Below are positions 27,010 through 36,948 of a DNA stretch of 64,000 bases, in pieces. The translations under genes and the position numbers were made by a program. Each line of letters opens with the position of its first letter. The stretch's first letter is position 1. The stretch spans positions 3,184,584 through 3,248,583 of the forward strand of contig CP133159.1 in NCBI GenBank assembly GCA_030913385.1, read 5' to 3'. This DNA is from Cytophagaceae bacterium ABcell3. GTDB lineage: Bacteria; Bacteroidota; Bacteroidia; Cytophagales; Cytophagaceae. The notes under the pieces are model-generated. The model had not been told where the DNA came from and searched no databases. It saw nothing but the letters and a program-made list of their open reading frames with translations.

Positions 27010-29757
27010 CTAAACGGGATATTCACTAGGGGTAACGCCATATTGGCTCTTGAAACACTGTCCGAAATAAGAGGGACTGTCAAATCCAGTACTATAAGCA
27101 GCTTCAGCTACTGTACTTCCTTTTTTCAAGAATTCAGCAGCCTTTTTTAGTCTATAATTCTTAACAACTTCACTTGTACTCATGCCTATAATAGAGGAAA
27201 GCTTCCTATTTAGTGTTCTTATACTAACACTCATATGATCTGCCAAATCATTTACCGATAGCTCTCCATTATCAAGGTTGTCTTCTATAAAACCGTACAC
27301 CTTTTGAAGAAATGGGTTAACATAGTGTTTTTCACTACTACCTTTTACATCTTTTAAATCACTCTGAAAAAATTCCTGAAGAAGCGCTTTGTATTTAAAA
27401 AAGTTATCTGTCCTTAGCTTTAGCTCCTGAAAGTTAAAGGGCTTTGTAAGGTAATCATTTGCAGCGTGAGACAAACCTTTCAAAACACTCTCTGTGGATG
27501 CCCTTGCAGTCAAAAGAATAACACCGATATGGTCAAGCGATGTATTGTTTTTTATCCTTTGACATAGTTCAAAACCATCCATTCCAGGCATCATCACATC
27601 AGAAATTACCAAGTCAGGCATTTGCTCCTGAACACAGTCCCAAGCCTCGAGTCCATCAGAAGCCGTTGTAACCCTATAGTGCTCACTAAACTCTTCAGCC
27701 AACAATTGAAGCAACTCCTCCTGGTCATCTACCAACAATACTAATGGCTTTTCATTTTCTTCAAATAATGATGGCCTAGGAAATTTAGCAGATTGTCTTA
27801 TAATTTCTCCACCCTCAGTCTTATCGTATTTTTCAAGTGGCAAGGTCACCTTAAAAATACTTCCTTCACCCTTATTGCTTACAACATGTATGTTTCCATC
27901 TAAAAACGTTACCAGCTCCCTAACAAGTGACAGCCCAACACCACTACTGGAATGTTTTGCATTTTGGAGCTCCTTAATTTGATAAAACCTGTCAAAAATT
28001 TTATCCTGATCTTCAGAGGGAATACCTATGCCTGAATCTTGTACATGAATAGATAAAACAGCCTTTGAACCTGTTTCAACTATCTTTGCTTCCAAACTAA
28101 CACAACCTCCTTCTTCTGTATATTTAATAGCATTAGAAAGCAGGTTGTTGCATATTTTTTCAATTTTATCTGCATCGCACAAATATTCACCTTGCAAGTT
28201 TTCCTCCGAATATGTGAGTCTTATATTTTTCTGTTCTGCAGCGAGGTAAAACATGTCTGTGGTACTTTTTAAAAAAGAACCTAAATTAGTAACAGATTTA
28301 TTTTCTACGAGTTTACCAGAGTGTATTTTCCCCAGATCTAACAATTGATTTACCAAGTGAAGCAAACTATCTGAATGCTTCCTGATGCTATTTGTAAAGA
28401 GAAGCTCTTTGTTCTTTAAGGTTTTTTGTAACTGTTCAACATTAAAATTTATAAGTGTAAGAGGGGTTCGAAATTCATGGGTAAAATTAGCATAAAAGCG
28501 ACTCCGAAAAGCCTCGACTTCATTTTGCTTTTCTACCTTTTTTCGTTCTTCAATTTCCTTCTCATAGGCAGACCTACTTTCCAAAAGATTGAAGGCGAGC
28601 TTTTCTGCTTTATTATATGCATGAGAAAATCTTAGAGCTAAGTTAAGGGCTTGCATAAGCACAAACACAAAAAAAGCAGCGGGCAGTAAGAAAGAGGTAT
28701 TTACCATCCCTTCCTGAAACAAAAGGTCATTAAATGCAGCGGCCAAGAGAATGGAAAACCCCGAGATCAGCAATAAACTTCCCTGTCTTTTTTCTTTAGC
28801 GGCTTTTGCCAAAACGAATATAATATGTATCGTAGATACTAGTAGTACGATAAAGCAAAAAGCAACAATTGACGTATATAAGCTGGCCTGACTAAAACAA
28901 ATGAGCAATATATATCCTGTCATAGAATATGTCACCAGTTTTCGGATATATTTATTAAACAGGTCTGGAAACATGCTATAGGTAAACAGCGTAATGAAAA
29001 TCACTCCCAAAGGAAAAGTGAAATACAATAGTTTAATAGCAATCTCCCATGGCACCTCTGGCCAAAAGGCAAAAAACAGCGTTTCCCTATTAAAAGACTC
29101 CCTAATGGCATGTTGAAAACACATTAGGGCAAAAAATAAAGCCGTAAGTTCTCTTCTTCTAATAAGAAAGATAGCCAAGTGATAAAGCCCAATTACAATC
29201 AGCGCTCCTATCAAAAACGCTGACTTTAGTAATCCTGATTGATAGCTTCTTTTAATTGTTGAAGGTTTTCCAAGTACTGGAGCTTCCCAAACACCACCTG
29301 AACCAAAATGAAAATTAGATACTTGAATAACTATCCATGCACTTGATTCATTTACTTCAAAATCATATACAGCAGCTCGGGTTGCAGGAACTGAATTTTC
29401 ACGAGTACCCGTTTTCCCTACCTCGCCCACAAGCTTATCGTTTATAAATAAACGGTAAGCAGAATGTACTGGGGGCATAAAAATAGAATATACCCCTGGT
29501 TCATCAAACAAAACCTTTAGGCCATAAGTACAATAACCGTTAGAGTTCTCCCATGTAAAAGGCAGTTTTTTCACCTGCCCCTCGTTTTGTAGACAAGAAG
29601 TATCAGCAAAGGAGTCCCACAAAAACAGCCACTCGCCACTTAAGCCAACTTTTTGTTCGGACACATCTCGCAGGTCCAACACTCCATTACGCATCAGAGG
29701 TTTGGAACAAAGCTGTAAACTGAAAAATAGGAAACACAAAAAAGTTATTAACCTCAA
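27010..29757 (-). CDS. 7TMR-DISM hybrid two-component regulator with AraC output
   Basis: This 915-residue protein has an N-terminal signal or anchor and an extracellular sensor of the 7TMR-DISMED2 type (about 20-175, LSGEWLFLWDSF). Seven transmembrane helices lie at about 180-390. A short coiled coil is followed by HisKA (H427 in YANFTHEFRTPLTL), HATPase (NLLSNAIKYT, SSGVGLSLVREL), a receiver domain with phospho-acceptor D720 (VISDVMMPGMDGFE), and a C-terminal AraC helix-turn-helix (about 810-915). It therefore combines sensing, phosphorelay and DNA binding in one chain. Extracellular DISMED2 domains are thought to bind carbohydrates, which would suit the cellulolytic context. It ends 6 bp after the start region of its upstream neighbour at 29764, so the two are probably co-transcribed. 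Confidence 0.93.
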   Translation of the reverse strand: MRLITFLCFLFFSLQLCSKPLMRNGVLDLRDVSEQKVGLSGEWLFLWDSFADTSCLQNEGQVKKLPFTWENSNGYCTYGLKVLFDEPGVYSIFMPPVHSAYRLFINDKLVGEVGKTGTRENSVPATRAAVYDFEVNESSAWIVIQVSNFHFGSGGVWEAPVLGKPSTIKRSYQSGLLKSAFLIGALIVIGLYHLAIFLIRRRELTALFFALMCFQHAIRESFNRETLFFAFWPEVPWEIAIKLLYFTFPLGVIFITLFTYSMFPDLFNKYIRKLVTYSMTGYILLICFSQASLYTSIVAFCFIVLLVSTIHIIFVLAKAAKEKRQGSLLLISGFSILLAAAFNDLLFQEGMVNTSFLLPAAFFVFVLMQALNLALRFSHAYNKAEKLAFNLLESRSAYEKEIEERKKVEKQNEVEAFRSRFYANFTHEFRTPLTLINFNVEQLQKTLKNKELLFTNSIRKHSDSLLHLVNQLLDLGKIHSGKLVENKSVTNLGSFLKSTTDMFYLAAEQKNIRLTYSEENLQGEYLCDADKIEKICNNLLSNAIKYTEEGGCVSLEAKIVETGSKAVLSIHVQDSGIGIPSEDQDKIFDRFYQIKELQNAKHSSSGVGLSLVRELVTFLDGNIHVVSNKGEGSIFKVTLPLEKYDKTEGGEIIRQSAKFPRPSLFEENEKPLVLLVDDQEELLQLLAEEFSEHYRVTTASDGLEAWDCVQEQMPDLVISDVMMPGMDGFELCQRIKNNTSLDHIGVILLTARASTESVLKGLSHAANDYLTKPFNFQELKLRTDNFFKYKALLQEFFQSDLKDVKGSSEKHYVNPFLQKVYGFIEDNLDNGELSVNDLADHMSVSIRTLNRKLSSIIGMSTSEVVKNYRLKKAAEFLKKGSTVAEAAYSTGFDSPSYFGQCFKSQYGVTPSEYPV

Positions 29758-29763
29758 TTTTTT

Positions 29764-30423
29764 TTATATCTGTGGCTTAAAAAAAATCTCTTTTCCTAAA
29801 AAAGCGCGTTTAAGCAATGGTACAGTGCCTGCATTGCTAAAGTCCCTTGGCTCATATGCATTGGGCGGATAACCAGTACCCAATAATTTCATAGACATAT
29901 AAGTGGCAGCAACCAACATACTACAAAAGAACATATTATTGTCAGCCTTCTTATTAGAGATCCGCCCTTCTAGCAACATGCGCCCCATTTCTCCAGTGCT
30001 AGGGAAAGTAGTGTTAATTACTGTAGGCATAAACTCTTTAAGTTTTGCCATCATGGCGGGGTTCCTATCCGCATACAAATGCCGACACGCAAACTTAACA
30101 CCCTTAAACTCTTTTGCCGTAGAAACAATTCTTTCTTCAAAAGGCACAAGCATTGGTCCTGTTTTAGCTTTTCCAGTTATCAAATCCGGAATATTTGTCA
30201 ATTCATTTGACTCCCATAAAAGCAAACCGTCATACTTTTTTTCCATACCCACATCTTCTGGCCTTATGACCATAGCAGAGTGGGACCAAGGACTCCATTG
30301 CACCGCTTCAATTACAACACTAAAAGGATAGCGTCCATGAACCAAGATCACATCTCCCGTCTGAAAGCTGTCATTTAATTCTGAGAGTTTTACATACCAA
30401 TTCTGGTCAAAAATATTGTTCAT
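29764..30423 (-). CDS. YiiX/YebB-like permuted papain-fold (NlpC/P60-type) protein
   Basis: This 219-residue cytosolic-looking protein has no signal peptide. The motif GDVILVHGRYPFSVVIEAV leads into WSHSAMV, whose histidine is the likely catalytic one. The cysteine is in FFCSMLVAATY near residue 168, which is the circularly permuted order (His before Cys) of the YiiX/YebB group (PF05708). Members hydrolyse amide or thioester bonds, possibly lipid-linked. It lies immediately upstream of, and reads into, the 7TM hybrid kinase gene. Substrate unknown. Confidence 0.75.
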   Translation of the reverse strand: MNNIFDQNWYVKLSELNDSFQTGDVILVHGRYPFSVVIEAVQWSPWSHSAMVIRPEDVGMEKKYDGLLLWESNELTNIPDLITGKAKTGPMLVPFEERIVSTAKEFKGVKFACRHLYADRNPAMMAKLKEFMPTVINTTFPSTGEMGRMLLEGRISNKKADNNMFFCSMLVAATYMSMKLLGTGYPPNAYEPRDFSNAGTVPLLKRAFLGKEIFFKPQI

Positions 30424-30827
30424 TGCTTTTGAAAGTTAATTAAACCTAAAATATGCAATAGAGCTTCCAATTACGCAGCAAAATAACCTCCAGTCAATCG
30501 CCCCGCTCACACTTGTGTCCACAGCGCTGCTATGCTGTGTGACCAAAAGTACTGATTGACTATTGATTTTACTCCTCATGACCAAATCTACCGCATAGTT
30601 CAGGTTAAAAAAGTGAAATATTTTTATTTTTTAGACGATTAAAAAGTAGCAATTTATCTGATTTTTTAAGATTTACAAGTCTTGGGAACAAGGCCATTTC
30701 TAAAAAACACCATCGCAAAGGCAAGCAAAAAGTTTAAACTAATTTATCTTTTCCTTCCTAGAATGAATTAAATAGTTGATATAATGTATATTTATGATTT
30801 AGATTTAGAATATAAAATATTTTTAAT
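30424..30827. other. Divergent intergenic region
   Basis: About 400 bp between the YiiX-like gene (minus) and the DUF917 gene (plus). Strongly AT-rich; it must contain two promoters. No gene or strong operator was recognised. Confidence 0.5.
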
Positions 30828-31964
30828 ATGCGTTTAAAAGAAAAAGACCTGAAAAACTTAGTATATGGTGCAGCATTTTTAGGAAGTGGGGGTGGTGGAG
30901 CTATCTCCACAGGGCTTGATTTTGTAAAGACGGTTATAAAAAATACCAAAGGAGAAGGAGTAGAACTACTATCAGCCGAAGATATATTTAACGCTCATGA
31001 CCATGCATGTGTTATATGCGATATTGGTGCAATTTCGGCTATTGAAGAAAACCAGTCACAAGCCATTATTAATGCATATAATGTATTTGAAAAATGGTAC
31101 TTTAAAAATAAAGAAAAAAAATTTTCCAGTGTCTTACCTATAGAAACCGGCCCAGAGAACTCACTTGCACCTTTTGTGCTAGCCTCCAAGAAAAATATAC
31201 CTGTATTGAATGCTGATGGGGCAGGAAGGGCAGTCCCAGAACTGTCTTTATGTACTTTTGCCTTGTTTGAAAACTCCGTAACAGCCAGTATTGCCAATGA
31301 CCAAACAGACTGGATGCTAGTAAACACCACAGATGCATCTTCTCTTGACAATATGCTGAGACCGGTAACAGAAAGTCCAGCATTTCATTCTTCTGCCAGC
31401 ATGGCTTTATGGGGCGCTTCATTACAACAGCACTTTAACAACGCAGCTACAGGTACATTAAAAAATGCCATAATGACCGGCTACTTATTAGAAGCATTGC
31501 GCAACAAAGATCAGTCGCTGGAGAAAGAAGCATTGCCTGAAGTAAATAAATTACAAGCAAGGAAGTTAGTAAGTGGCAAGGTCACAGATATCCAGCACCA
31601 ACAAAAGAACGCCTTTGATTTTGAACTTATAACCTTAAAAACAAGCGACAACCAGTTATTCAAAGTATATACACAAAACGAAAACCTCGTTCTTATAGAC
31701 TCCTCTGAGAAGCAAATAATATGTCAAGCACCTGAATCCATTTGCTATTTAACCCAAAGCTTGCATCCTCTGACAAATTCTGAAATAAAACTCAACGATA
31801 ATATCCACCTAATAGGAGTAGCGTCAAATCCAAAACTGACAACACCCCAAATCGTTAAGGGTTTTGACGGACTTATAAAAACATTAGTTGGCAGTACCAT
31901 GTCCGAAAGCAGTGATAAAAACTATTTGCCATTAGGAAGTTTACTTAAAGGTATTGCCAAATAG
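30828..31964 (+). CDS. DUF917-family protein
   Basis: This 378-residue protein has the DUF917 (PF06032) opening LKNLVYGAAFLGSGGGGAIS near residue 8, which forms a glycine-rich nucleotide-like loop. It also has the conserved PIETGPENSLAPFVLASKK and LNADGAGRAVPELSL segments near residues 103 and 127. The family accompanies hydantoinase/oxoprolinase-like enzymes and includes thiohydantoin desulfurases. Here it stands alone with no hydantoinase neighbour, so its reaction is unclear. Length is typical. Confidence 0.85.
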   Translation: MRLKEKDLKNLVYGAAFLGSGGGGAISTGLDFVKTVIKNTKGEGVELLSAEDIFNAHDHACVICDIGAISAIEENQSQAIINAYNVFEKWYFKNKEKKFSSVLPIETGPENSLAPFVLASKKNIPVLNADGAGRAVPELSLCTFALFENSVTASIANDQTDWMLVNTTDASSLDNMLRPVTESPAFHSSASMALWGASLQQHFNNAATGTLKNAIMTGYLLEALRNKDQSLEKEALPEVNKLQARKLVSGKVTDIQHQQKNAFDFELITLKTSDNQLFKVYTQNENLVLIDSSEKQIICQAPESICYLTQSLHPLTNSEIKLNDNIHLIGVASNPKLTTPQIVKGFDGLIKTLVGSTMSESSDKNYLPLGSLLKGIAK

Positions 31965-32422
31965 AGGGCCAAGTTTCAATGGATTTTCCCTCCATAGGCA
32001 ACAATAATGGCTACTCCGAAAGTTTAAGGCCATTCCAATCTTTCTGCCCAAAGATACTAAAGCTGGGGCTGTGTTGGAGTCACTGGTGTCAAAAGTTTTA
32101 TAATCGGTTCCTTCAATGATTTCGATTTTACCGAGGAAAAGCACTAGAATTTATGGCGAAGAAAAATAATTAAAGAGCTATTGAAATTTGCATAAAAAAT
32201 AAAAAACGCACCAAATAACATTTCTCAATCACATATAATACAGACATATATAACCGATCAGCTAATTGCATATTTTTAATATCGCACAGGATATAATCAT
32301 CCTAAAACTGATTGATTATCTAAGAAAATTTCATTTATTATTTGGTATAGCATAAATTATAGATTAAATTTAACAATATACTTATTGTAAATTATACAAT
32401 TTCATACCAAAAACAAGAATAA
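31965..32422. other. Intergenic, possible decayed coding remnant
   Basis: Between about 31960 and 32145 the minus strand keeps an open, protein-like stretch (KIEIIEGTDYKTFDTSD, NTAPALVSLGRKIGMALNF). I do not recognise it; it may be the remains of a gene. The rest (32150-32422) is very AT-rich and presumably holds the promoter of the GH5 gene. Confidence 0.35.
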
Positions 32423-35188
32423 ATGAAAAAAAACTTACTTATGAGTACAAGAAAAAAGATAGCCGTTTTATTGCTTCTTTTGACCTCAAGTTATTTGAGT
32501 TTTGCTCAAACTGCTGTAGGAACTTATGGTCAGCTAGCAATTGATGGAAGACATGTCGTAGACCAAAACAATAACCCTGTACAGTTACAAGGAATGTCGC
32601 TTTTTTGGAGCAACTGGAGTCCTGCGGGTGATGGCGGTAATTACTGGACCCGAGGTGCTGTTCAGGAAATTCGCGACGAATGGTGTGCGAACATAGTTCG
32701 TGCAGCCATGGGAGTAGAAGACCCAGGAGGCTACCTACAAGACCCTAATGGACAGAAGCAAAAGGTGATAGACATTATTGAAGCTGCTATTGACCTAGAC
32801 ATGTACGTTATCATTGACTGGCATTCGCACCATGCTGAAGATCACCAACAAGAAGCTATTGATTTTTTTACAGAAATGGCTCAAACCTACGGAGACTACC
32901 CCAATATCATCTATGAAATTTACAATGAGCCATTAAATGTCTCTTGGAGCCATACCATCAAACCATATAGCGAAGCTGTAATAGAAGCAATTAGAGAGCA
33001 TGACAGCAATAATATTATTGTGTGCGGAACTCCTAATTGGTCTCAGGATGTAGATGATGCTTCTAATGACCCAATTGAAGGTTATGACAACATTGCATAT
33101 ACCTTGCACTATTACGCAGGCACCCATGAACAGTGGTTAAGGGACAAAGCCAACATAGCTATGAACAGGGGCATAGCAATAATGGTTACAGAGTATGGCT
33201 TAGTAGATGCTGATGGTGATGGGGGAGTAAGTATAGCTTCTTCAAACCAGTGGTATGACTGGATGGAAGCCAACATGATCAGCCACTGCAACTGGAGCCT
33301 GCATGATAAAGAAGAAGGAGCCTCTGCTTTACAACGTAACGCCTCAACCCAAGGAAACTGGACATATGATGACGACTTGACTGCCTCTGGGACTTTTGTC
33401 AGAAATTACCTAATAGATAACTGTCCAGATTATGATGGAATTCCGGCTCCTGTATTTTCAACACAGCCGCAAACTACTACGGGAGAAATAGGAGAGTCTG
33501 TTACGTTTTCGGCTGAAGCTTCTGGCGAAGGAGCTGTTACTTATCAGTGGTATTTAAACGATGAGCCTATAGAGGGTGCAACAGAATCTAGTTACACGAT
33601 TTCGAGCATATCGCAAGAAGATGCGGGCGCTTATCATGTGGTTGCAACCTCAGAAGGAAAAGAAAGGAGAAGTGCCATCGCATACCTTATTTTAGATGAT
33701 CCGGACGCTGATCAATCAGGAAGTATATGTTCGGAAAATGACGCTAAAGGCATTTTTGACGATTTTACTGGTCGAGAATATTCTGAATCAACGGATGGAG
33801 AACCGGCACGAGGCATGTACTGGTGGACGGACGATAATGCTCCTATGGTACGAAACACCAGTGCAGGGGAAATAAGTGTTTCTTTAACCAGAGAAGAAGG
33901 CCAATACCAGCCGATTGGTTTCTCATTTGGTGATGACGCTGGCGATGAAACAGGCAACGCCTATACCGTCGACTTCTCTGAAGATTTTACTTATGAAGTA
34001 CATGTTCGTAATGACTCTGATTATGACTTGGTCTTTGCGCTTTCTCCACAGGACATAAACGGCAATCAAATAGATGCGGACGCCCAGGCAGAAGAAGGTA
34101 TCGATGATAATGTAGTGCAAAACCCATGGCAGTATTCAATACAAATTACAGTTCCTGCAAGAAGCGAAGGGGTAATTGGGGCTGGTGCTTCCAATGGAAC
34201 AATTGAACTAAGTGGGACTTTCGAAGATGGTTACCATGTATATGAAAACCCTCATTGCAATAATGCAGAAGGTTGTACTGCTCAGGAATTTGACTTTAGT
34301 CAAGTAACAGGGTTTTTAATTACTGTTACCAATGCAGCCAATACAGGAGACCCTCACTACCTACCATTACCTCTTGATAATGCAGAGATTGCCATTACCG
34401 AAATAAGGTTTGGAGTTGAATGTGAAGAAAACGGCAGTTTTGGTCCTACGATAGATCAACAACCTCAAGACCTTACGGTTGATGAAGGTGAAGAAGCTGT
34501 TTTGTCCGTACAAGCTTCAGGAAGCGAAGAATTGTCTTACCAATGGTATTTCAACGGTGAGGAAATAGAAGATGCTACGGAAGAGTCTTATACTATTGCA
34601 GAAGCTTCTTCTGCGAATACTGGTAATTACCATGTGGTTGTAACAATGGGAACATCATCTGTTGAAAGTGAAACAGCGACACTTATAGTACAAACCCCAG
34701 AACTTTCTATCGATCATCAAACAGAAGATCAGACAGTAGAGGTAGGAGAGGATGCCGTGCTATCTGTCAATGCCTCAGGTGATGGAACACTTTCATTCCA
34801 ATGGTACTTCAATGGTGAGCCTATAGAAGGTGCTACAGAAAGTACTCTTAATCTAAACAATGTATCACTAGAGGATGCTGGGGAATATCATGTGGTAGTT
34901 ATCAGTGGTGATGAACAAATTGAAAGTGATAAAATTGTGGTAGAAGTAGAAGATCCGCTATCAGTAAGGCCTAAGGAAGAAAGCGCTTTAACCATTTATC
35001 CTAACCCTGTGGTTGCTGGACAAACTTTAAAATTCAGTAAAACAATCCACAATGCTCAGGTTTATGATGCTCTTGGATCTTTAATAGATACCTCAGAAGC
35101 TATGGATGAACTAAATACCAGCAATCTTTCGCCTGGTATATATATCATCATTTCTGAAGAGGGGACACAAAGATTTATAGTTAAATAA
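32423..35188 (+). CDS. Modular GH5 endoglucanase with Ig, CBM-like and T9SS domains
   Basis: This 921-residue secreted enzyme has a signal peptide ending near SYLSFAQ (residue 29). A GH5 (subfamily 2-like) barrel covers about 35-330, with acid/base E169 in IYEIYNEP and nucleophile E257 in VTEYGLV. It is followed by an Ig-like domain (about 345-425), a beta-sandwich CBM-like region (about 440-670), two more Ig-like domains (about 675-755 and 760-845, each with a YQWYFNGE or FQWYFNGE core) and a type A sorting domain starting at LTIYPNPV. It cleaves internal beta-1,4-glucan bonds outside the cell. A second ATG at 32441 is also possible. A terminator follows directly. Confidence 0.96.
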   Translation: MKKNLLMSTRKKIAVLLLLLTSSYLSFAQTAVGTYGQLAIDGRHVVDQNNNPVQLQGMSLFWSNWSPAGDGGNYWTRGAVQEIRDEWCANIVRAAMGVEDPGGYLQDPNGQKQKVIDIIEAAIDLDMYVIIDWHSHHAEDHQQEAIDFFTEMAQTYGDYPNIIYEIYNEPLNVSWSHTIKPYSEAVIEAIREHDSNNIIVCGTPNWSQDVDDASNDPIEGYDNIAYTLHYYAGTHEQWLRDKANIAMNRGIAIMVTEYGLVDADGDGGVSIASSNQWYDWMEANMISHCNWSLHDKEEGASALQRNASTQGNWTYDDDLTASGTFVRNYLIDNCPDYDGIPAPVFSTQPQTTTGEIGESVTFSAEASGEGAVTYQWYLNDEPIEGATESSYTISSISQEDAGAYHVVATSEGKERRSAIAYLILDDPDADQSGSICSENDAKGIFDDFTGREYSESTDGEPARGMYWWTDDNAPMVRNTSAGEISVSLTREEGQYQPIGFSFGDDAGDETGNAYTVDFSEDFTYEVHVRNDSDYDLVFALSPQDINGNQIDADAQAEEGIDDNVVQNPWQYSIQITVPARSEGVIGAGASNGTIELSGTFEDGYHVYENPHCNNAEGCTAQEFDFSQVTGFLITVTNAANTGDPHYLPLPLDNAEIAITEIRFGVECEENGSFGPTIDQQPQDLTVDEGEEAVLSVQASGSEELSYQWYFNGEEIEDATEESYTIAEASSANTGNYHVVVTMGTSSVESETATLIVQTPELSIDHQTEDQTVEVGEDAVLSVNASGDGTLSFQWYFNGEPIEGATESTLNLNNVSLEDAGEYHVVVISGDEQIESDKIVVEVEDPLSVRPKEESALTIYPNPVVAGQTLKFSKTIHNAQVYDALGSLIDTSEAMDELNTSNLSPGIYIIISEEGTQRFIVK

Positions 35189-35210
35189 CCTTTACAGACA
35201 TAGCATGAAA

Positions 35211-35247
35211 AAAGCCGGTTTTGTTTTAACAAGACCGGCTTTTTTTA
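35211..35247 (+). terminator. Terminator of the GH5 gene
   Basis: AAAGCCGGT (35211-35219) pairs with ACCGGCTTT (35234-35242), followed by more T residues. Confidence 0.9.
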
Positions 35248-35526
35248 TAGTATTAGATAAATATAGAGTCTCTTTATTTACACAGAGTTAATCTTATAAA
35301 GGATTAAGATATAGCAGTTTATGTTAGCAGAGGCGTAGTACCTTATGAAAGATTAAGCAATTGACTAATATCATATTGTTTTGCCACCTAAGAAGACTTT
35401 GTAATTTAGGTGAACATATGCAATAACCTATTGACTTACATATAATGTTTATCTAAATTCGTAGTTTAAATTTTATTACCACCTCCCGAGAAAAAATCTG
35501 TTAAAAGCTTTTGCATAATATATTTT
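35248..35526. other. Intergenic before the TetR gene
   Basis: AT-rich, no gene seen; leads into the operator at 35527. Confidence 0.5.
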
Positions 35527-35544
35527 TTTAACAGTTTTGTTAAA
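35527..35544. promoter_or_regulatory. Putative TetR operator TTTAACA-N4-TGTTAAA
   Basis: Perfect 7-bp half-sites with a GTTT spacer, 31 bp before the tetR-type start codon. A near copy lies just past the gene (36193-36208), consistent with autoregulation. Confidence 0.6.
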
Positions 35545-35574
35545 CTATTTAGGTAATAATTTCTTTTAAAGTAT

Positions 35575-36174
35575 ATGCAAGAGCAGCCTACAGAAGATCA
35601 TATTAAAGAAACCGCAAAAAAGATATTTTTTGCAGAAGGGCGTTTGCATGCAAAAACTCAAGAAATTGCAGATGAAGCCGGGGTAAACAGAGCCCTTATA
35701 CATTACTACTTCCGCAATCGAGAAAACCTCTTTAACTCTGTTCTGAAAGAAGCGCTGGCTGATAGTTATCAAGAAACAATGAGTATTATCCAGTCCAACC
35801 TTGACTTTGAAGAGAAAATTAAAGAAATGATTTCTCACATGATGGATCGTCTAGCAAAATATCCATACATGGACACTTTTATTATCAGTGAGTTTAATAA
35901 AAACCCCGATAATCTCACAATGCTAAAACCACATGATGATAACGAAGAGCATAAAAATAACTTTAAAAAAGAAATTGAAAATTATATTATAGAACACAAA
36001 CTTCCAGTAATCAAGCCGGAGCATTTTGTGGTAAACATTGTTTCCATGTGTACTTATCCTTTCATTGCAAAGAGCATATTCAAAGAAATGCTTCAATATG
36101 ATGACAACCTTTACGAACAATTTATAGCAGAAAGGAAAGAGGTAATTACAAAATTTGTTTTGGGAAAGAAGTAA
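35575..36174 (+). CDS. TetR/AcrR family transcriptional regulator
   Basis: This 199-residue protein has the TetR N-terminal DNA-binding domain at about 5-55: IKETAKKIFFAEG, then the helix-turn-helix TQEIADEAGVNRALIHYYFR. The remaining helical part is the ligand-binding and dimerisation domain. Matching inverted repeats before (35527-35544) and after (36193-36208) the gene suggest that it represses itself and perhaps the downstream genes at 36462-38112. The ligand is unknown. Confidence 0.93.
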   Translation: MQEQPTEDHIKETAKKIFFAEGRLHAKTQEIADEAGVNRALIHYYFRNRENLFNSVLKEALADSYQETMSIIQSNLDFEEKIKEMISHMMDRLAKYPYMDTFIISEFNKNPDNLTMLKPHDDNEEHKNNFKKEIENYIIEHKLPVIKPEHFVVNIVSMCTYPFIAKSIFKEMLQYDDNLYEQFIAERKEVITKFVLGKK

Positions 36175-36192
36175 AAATTTTTTATATTAATA

Positions 36193-36208
36193 TTAACAAT
36201 TTTGTTAA
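36193..36208. promoter_or_regulatory. Second TetR-type site TTAACA-N4-TGTTAA
   Basis: Six-bp half-sites with the same 4-bp spacer as the site at 35527. Lies between the tetR gene and the pentapeptide/Omp85 genes. Confidence 0.5.
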
Positions 36209-36461
36209 ACAATGTAGTTTAATACTAAATACACGCTTGCAGGTCGGAGACTTCTAATTAAATGAAGGGACACATAACTTTAACATATTGGGGGCGGGGC
36301 TTTTTGTTGTCTGTAGTACAGTTTACTTTTTATTTACTTGCCCGTCCCCATAATTACTATTTTTTTTAATAGAAAAGGTTACTTTTCAAAAAATGCATAA
36401 AAGCAAAAATTATAACCGTACAGCAGGAAGGTAAAATCAATAAAACTAGAATCCAAGACAA

Positions 36462-36926
36462 ATGGAACAACAGGAAACAGCGGAAGGTGTGTCAATGAAA
36501 GAGGTGACCTTGGCAGGTGCGATAACATTTAACAAATGGAGAGAAGAACACCTAGACCAAGATATAGTTATTGAAAACTTGGATTTAACTAAGCTTGATT
36601 TGAGTGAAATGGACTTCACAGGCGTTATATTTGAAAATACAGACTTCTCTTATTGTAAAATGCACGAATCAATCTTTCGGGGAGCTCGGATAAGCAATTG
36701 CTGCTTTGATTTTGTCAATATGCACAACTGTGGGTTTAATGGAATAAAAAACTTATTTGTAGATGCTAAAAAGTTTCCGAAATATGTATCTTATAAAGAA
36801 AGCCCTGCTGAAATTACGCATTCATGGTTTCAATATGCAGATCTTAAATTCTCAAACTTTAAGGGGGTACTTATAAAGGAAGTTAGCTTCCTTGGCAGCA
36901 ATTTGGAGGAATGTTGTTTTGAATAA
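36462..36926 (+). CDS. Pentapeptide-repeat protein
   Basis: This 154-residue protein has semi-regular five-residue A(D/N)LxF-like repeats at about 35-85 (LDLTKLDLSEMDFTGVIFEN) and again at 125-154 (ADLKFSNFKGVLIKEVSFL). Together these would build a right-handed quadrilateral beta-helix. It is rich in cysteine for a cytosolic protein. It lies 23 bp before the Omp85-like gene, so the two may be co-transcribed. Function unknown. Confidence 0.75.
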   Translation: MEQQETAEGVSMKEVTLAGAITFNKWREEHLDQDIVIENLDLTKLDLSEMDFTGVIFENTDFSYCKMHESIFRGARISNCCFDFVNMHNCGFNGIKNLFVDAKKFPKYVSYKESPAEITHSWFQYADLKFSNFKGVLIKEVSFLGSNLEECCFE

Positions 36927-36948
36927 ATACTTTTCATTTTCAAATTAC

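Noticed and set aside
36892-36948. Upstream start for the Omp85-like gene
   Set aside because: It overlaps the pentapeptide gene and would bury the signal peptide; the ATG at 36949 fits better.
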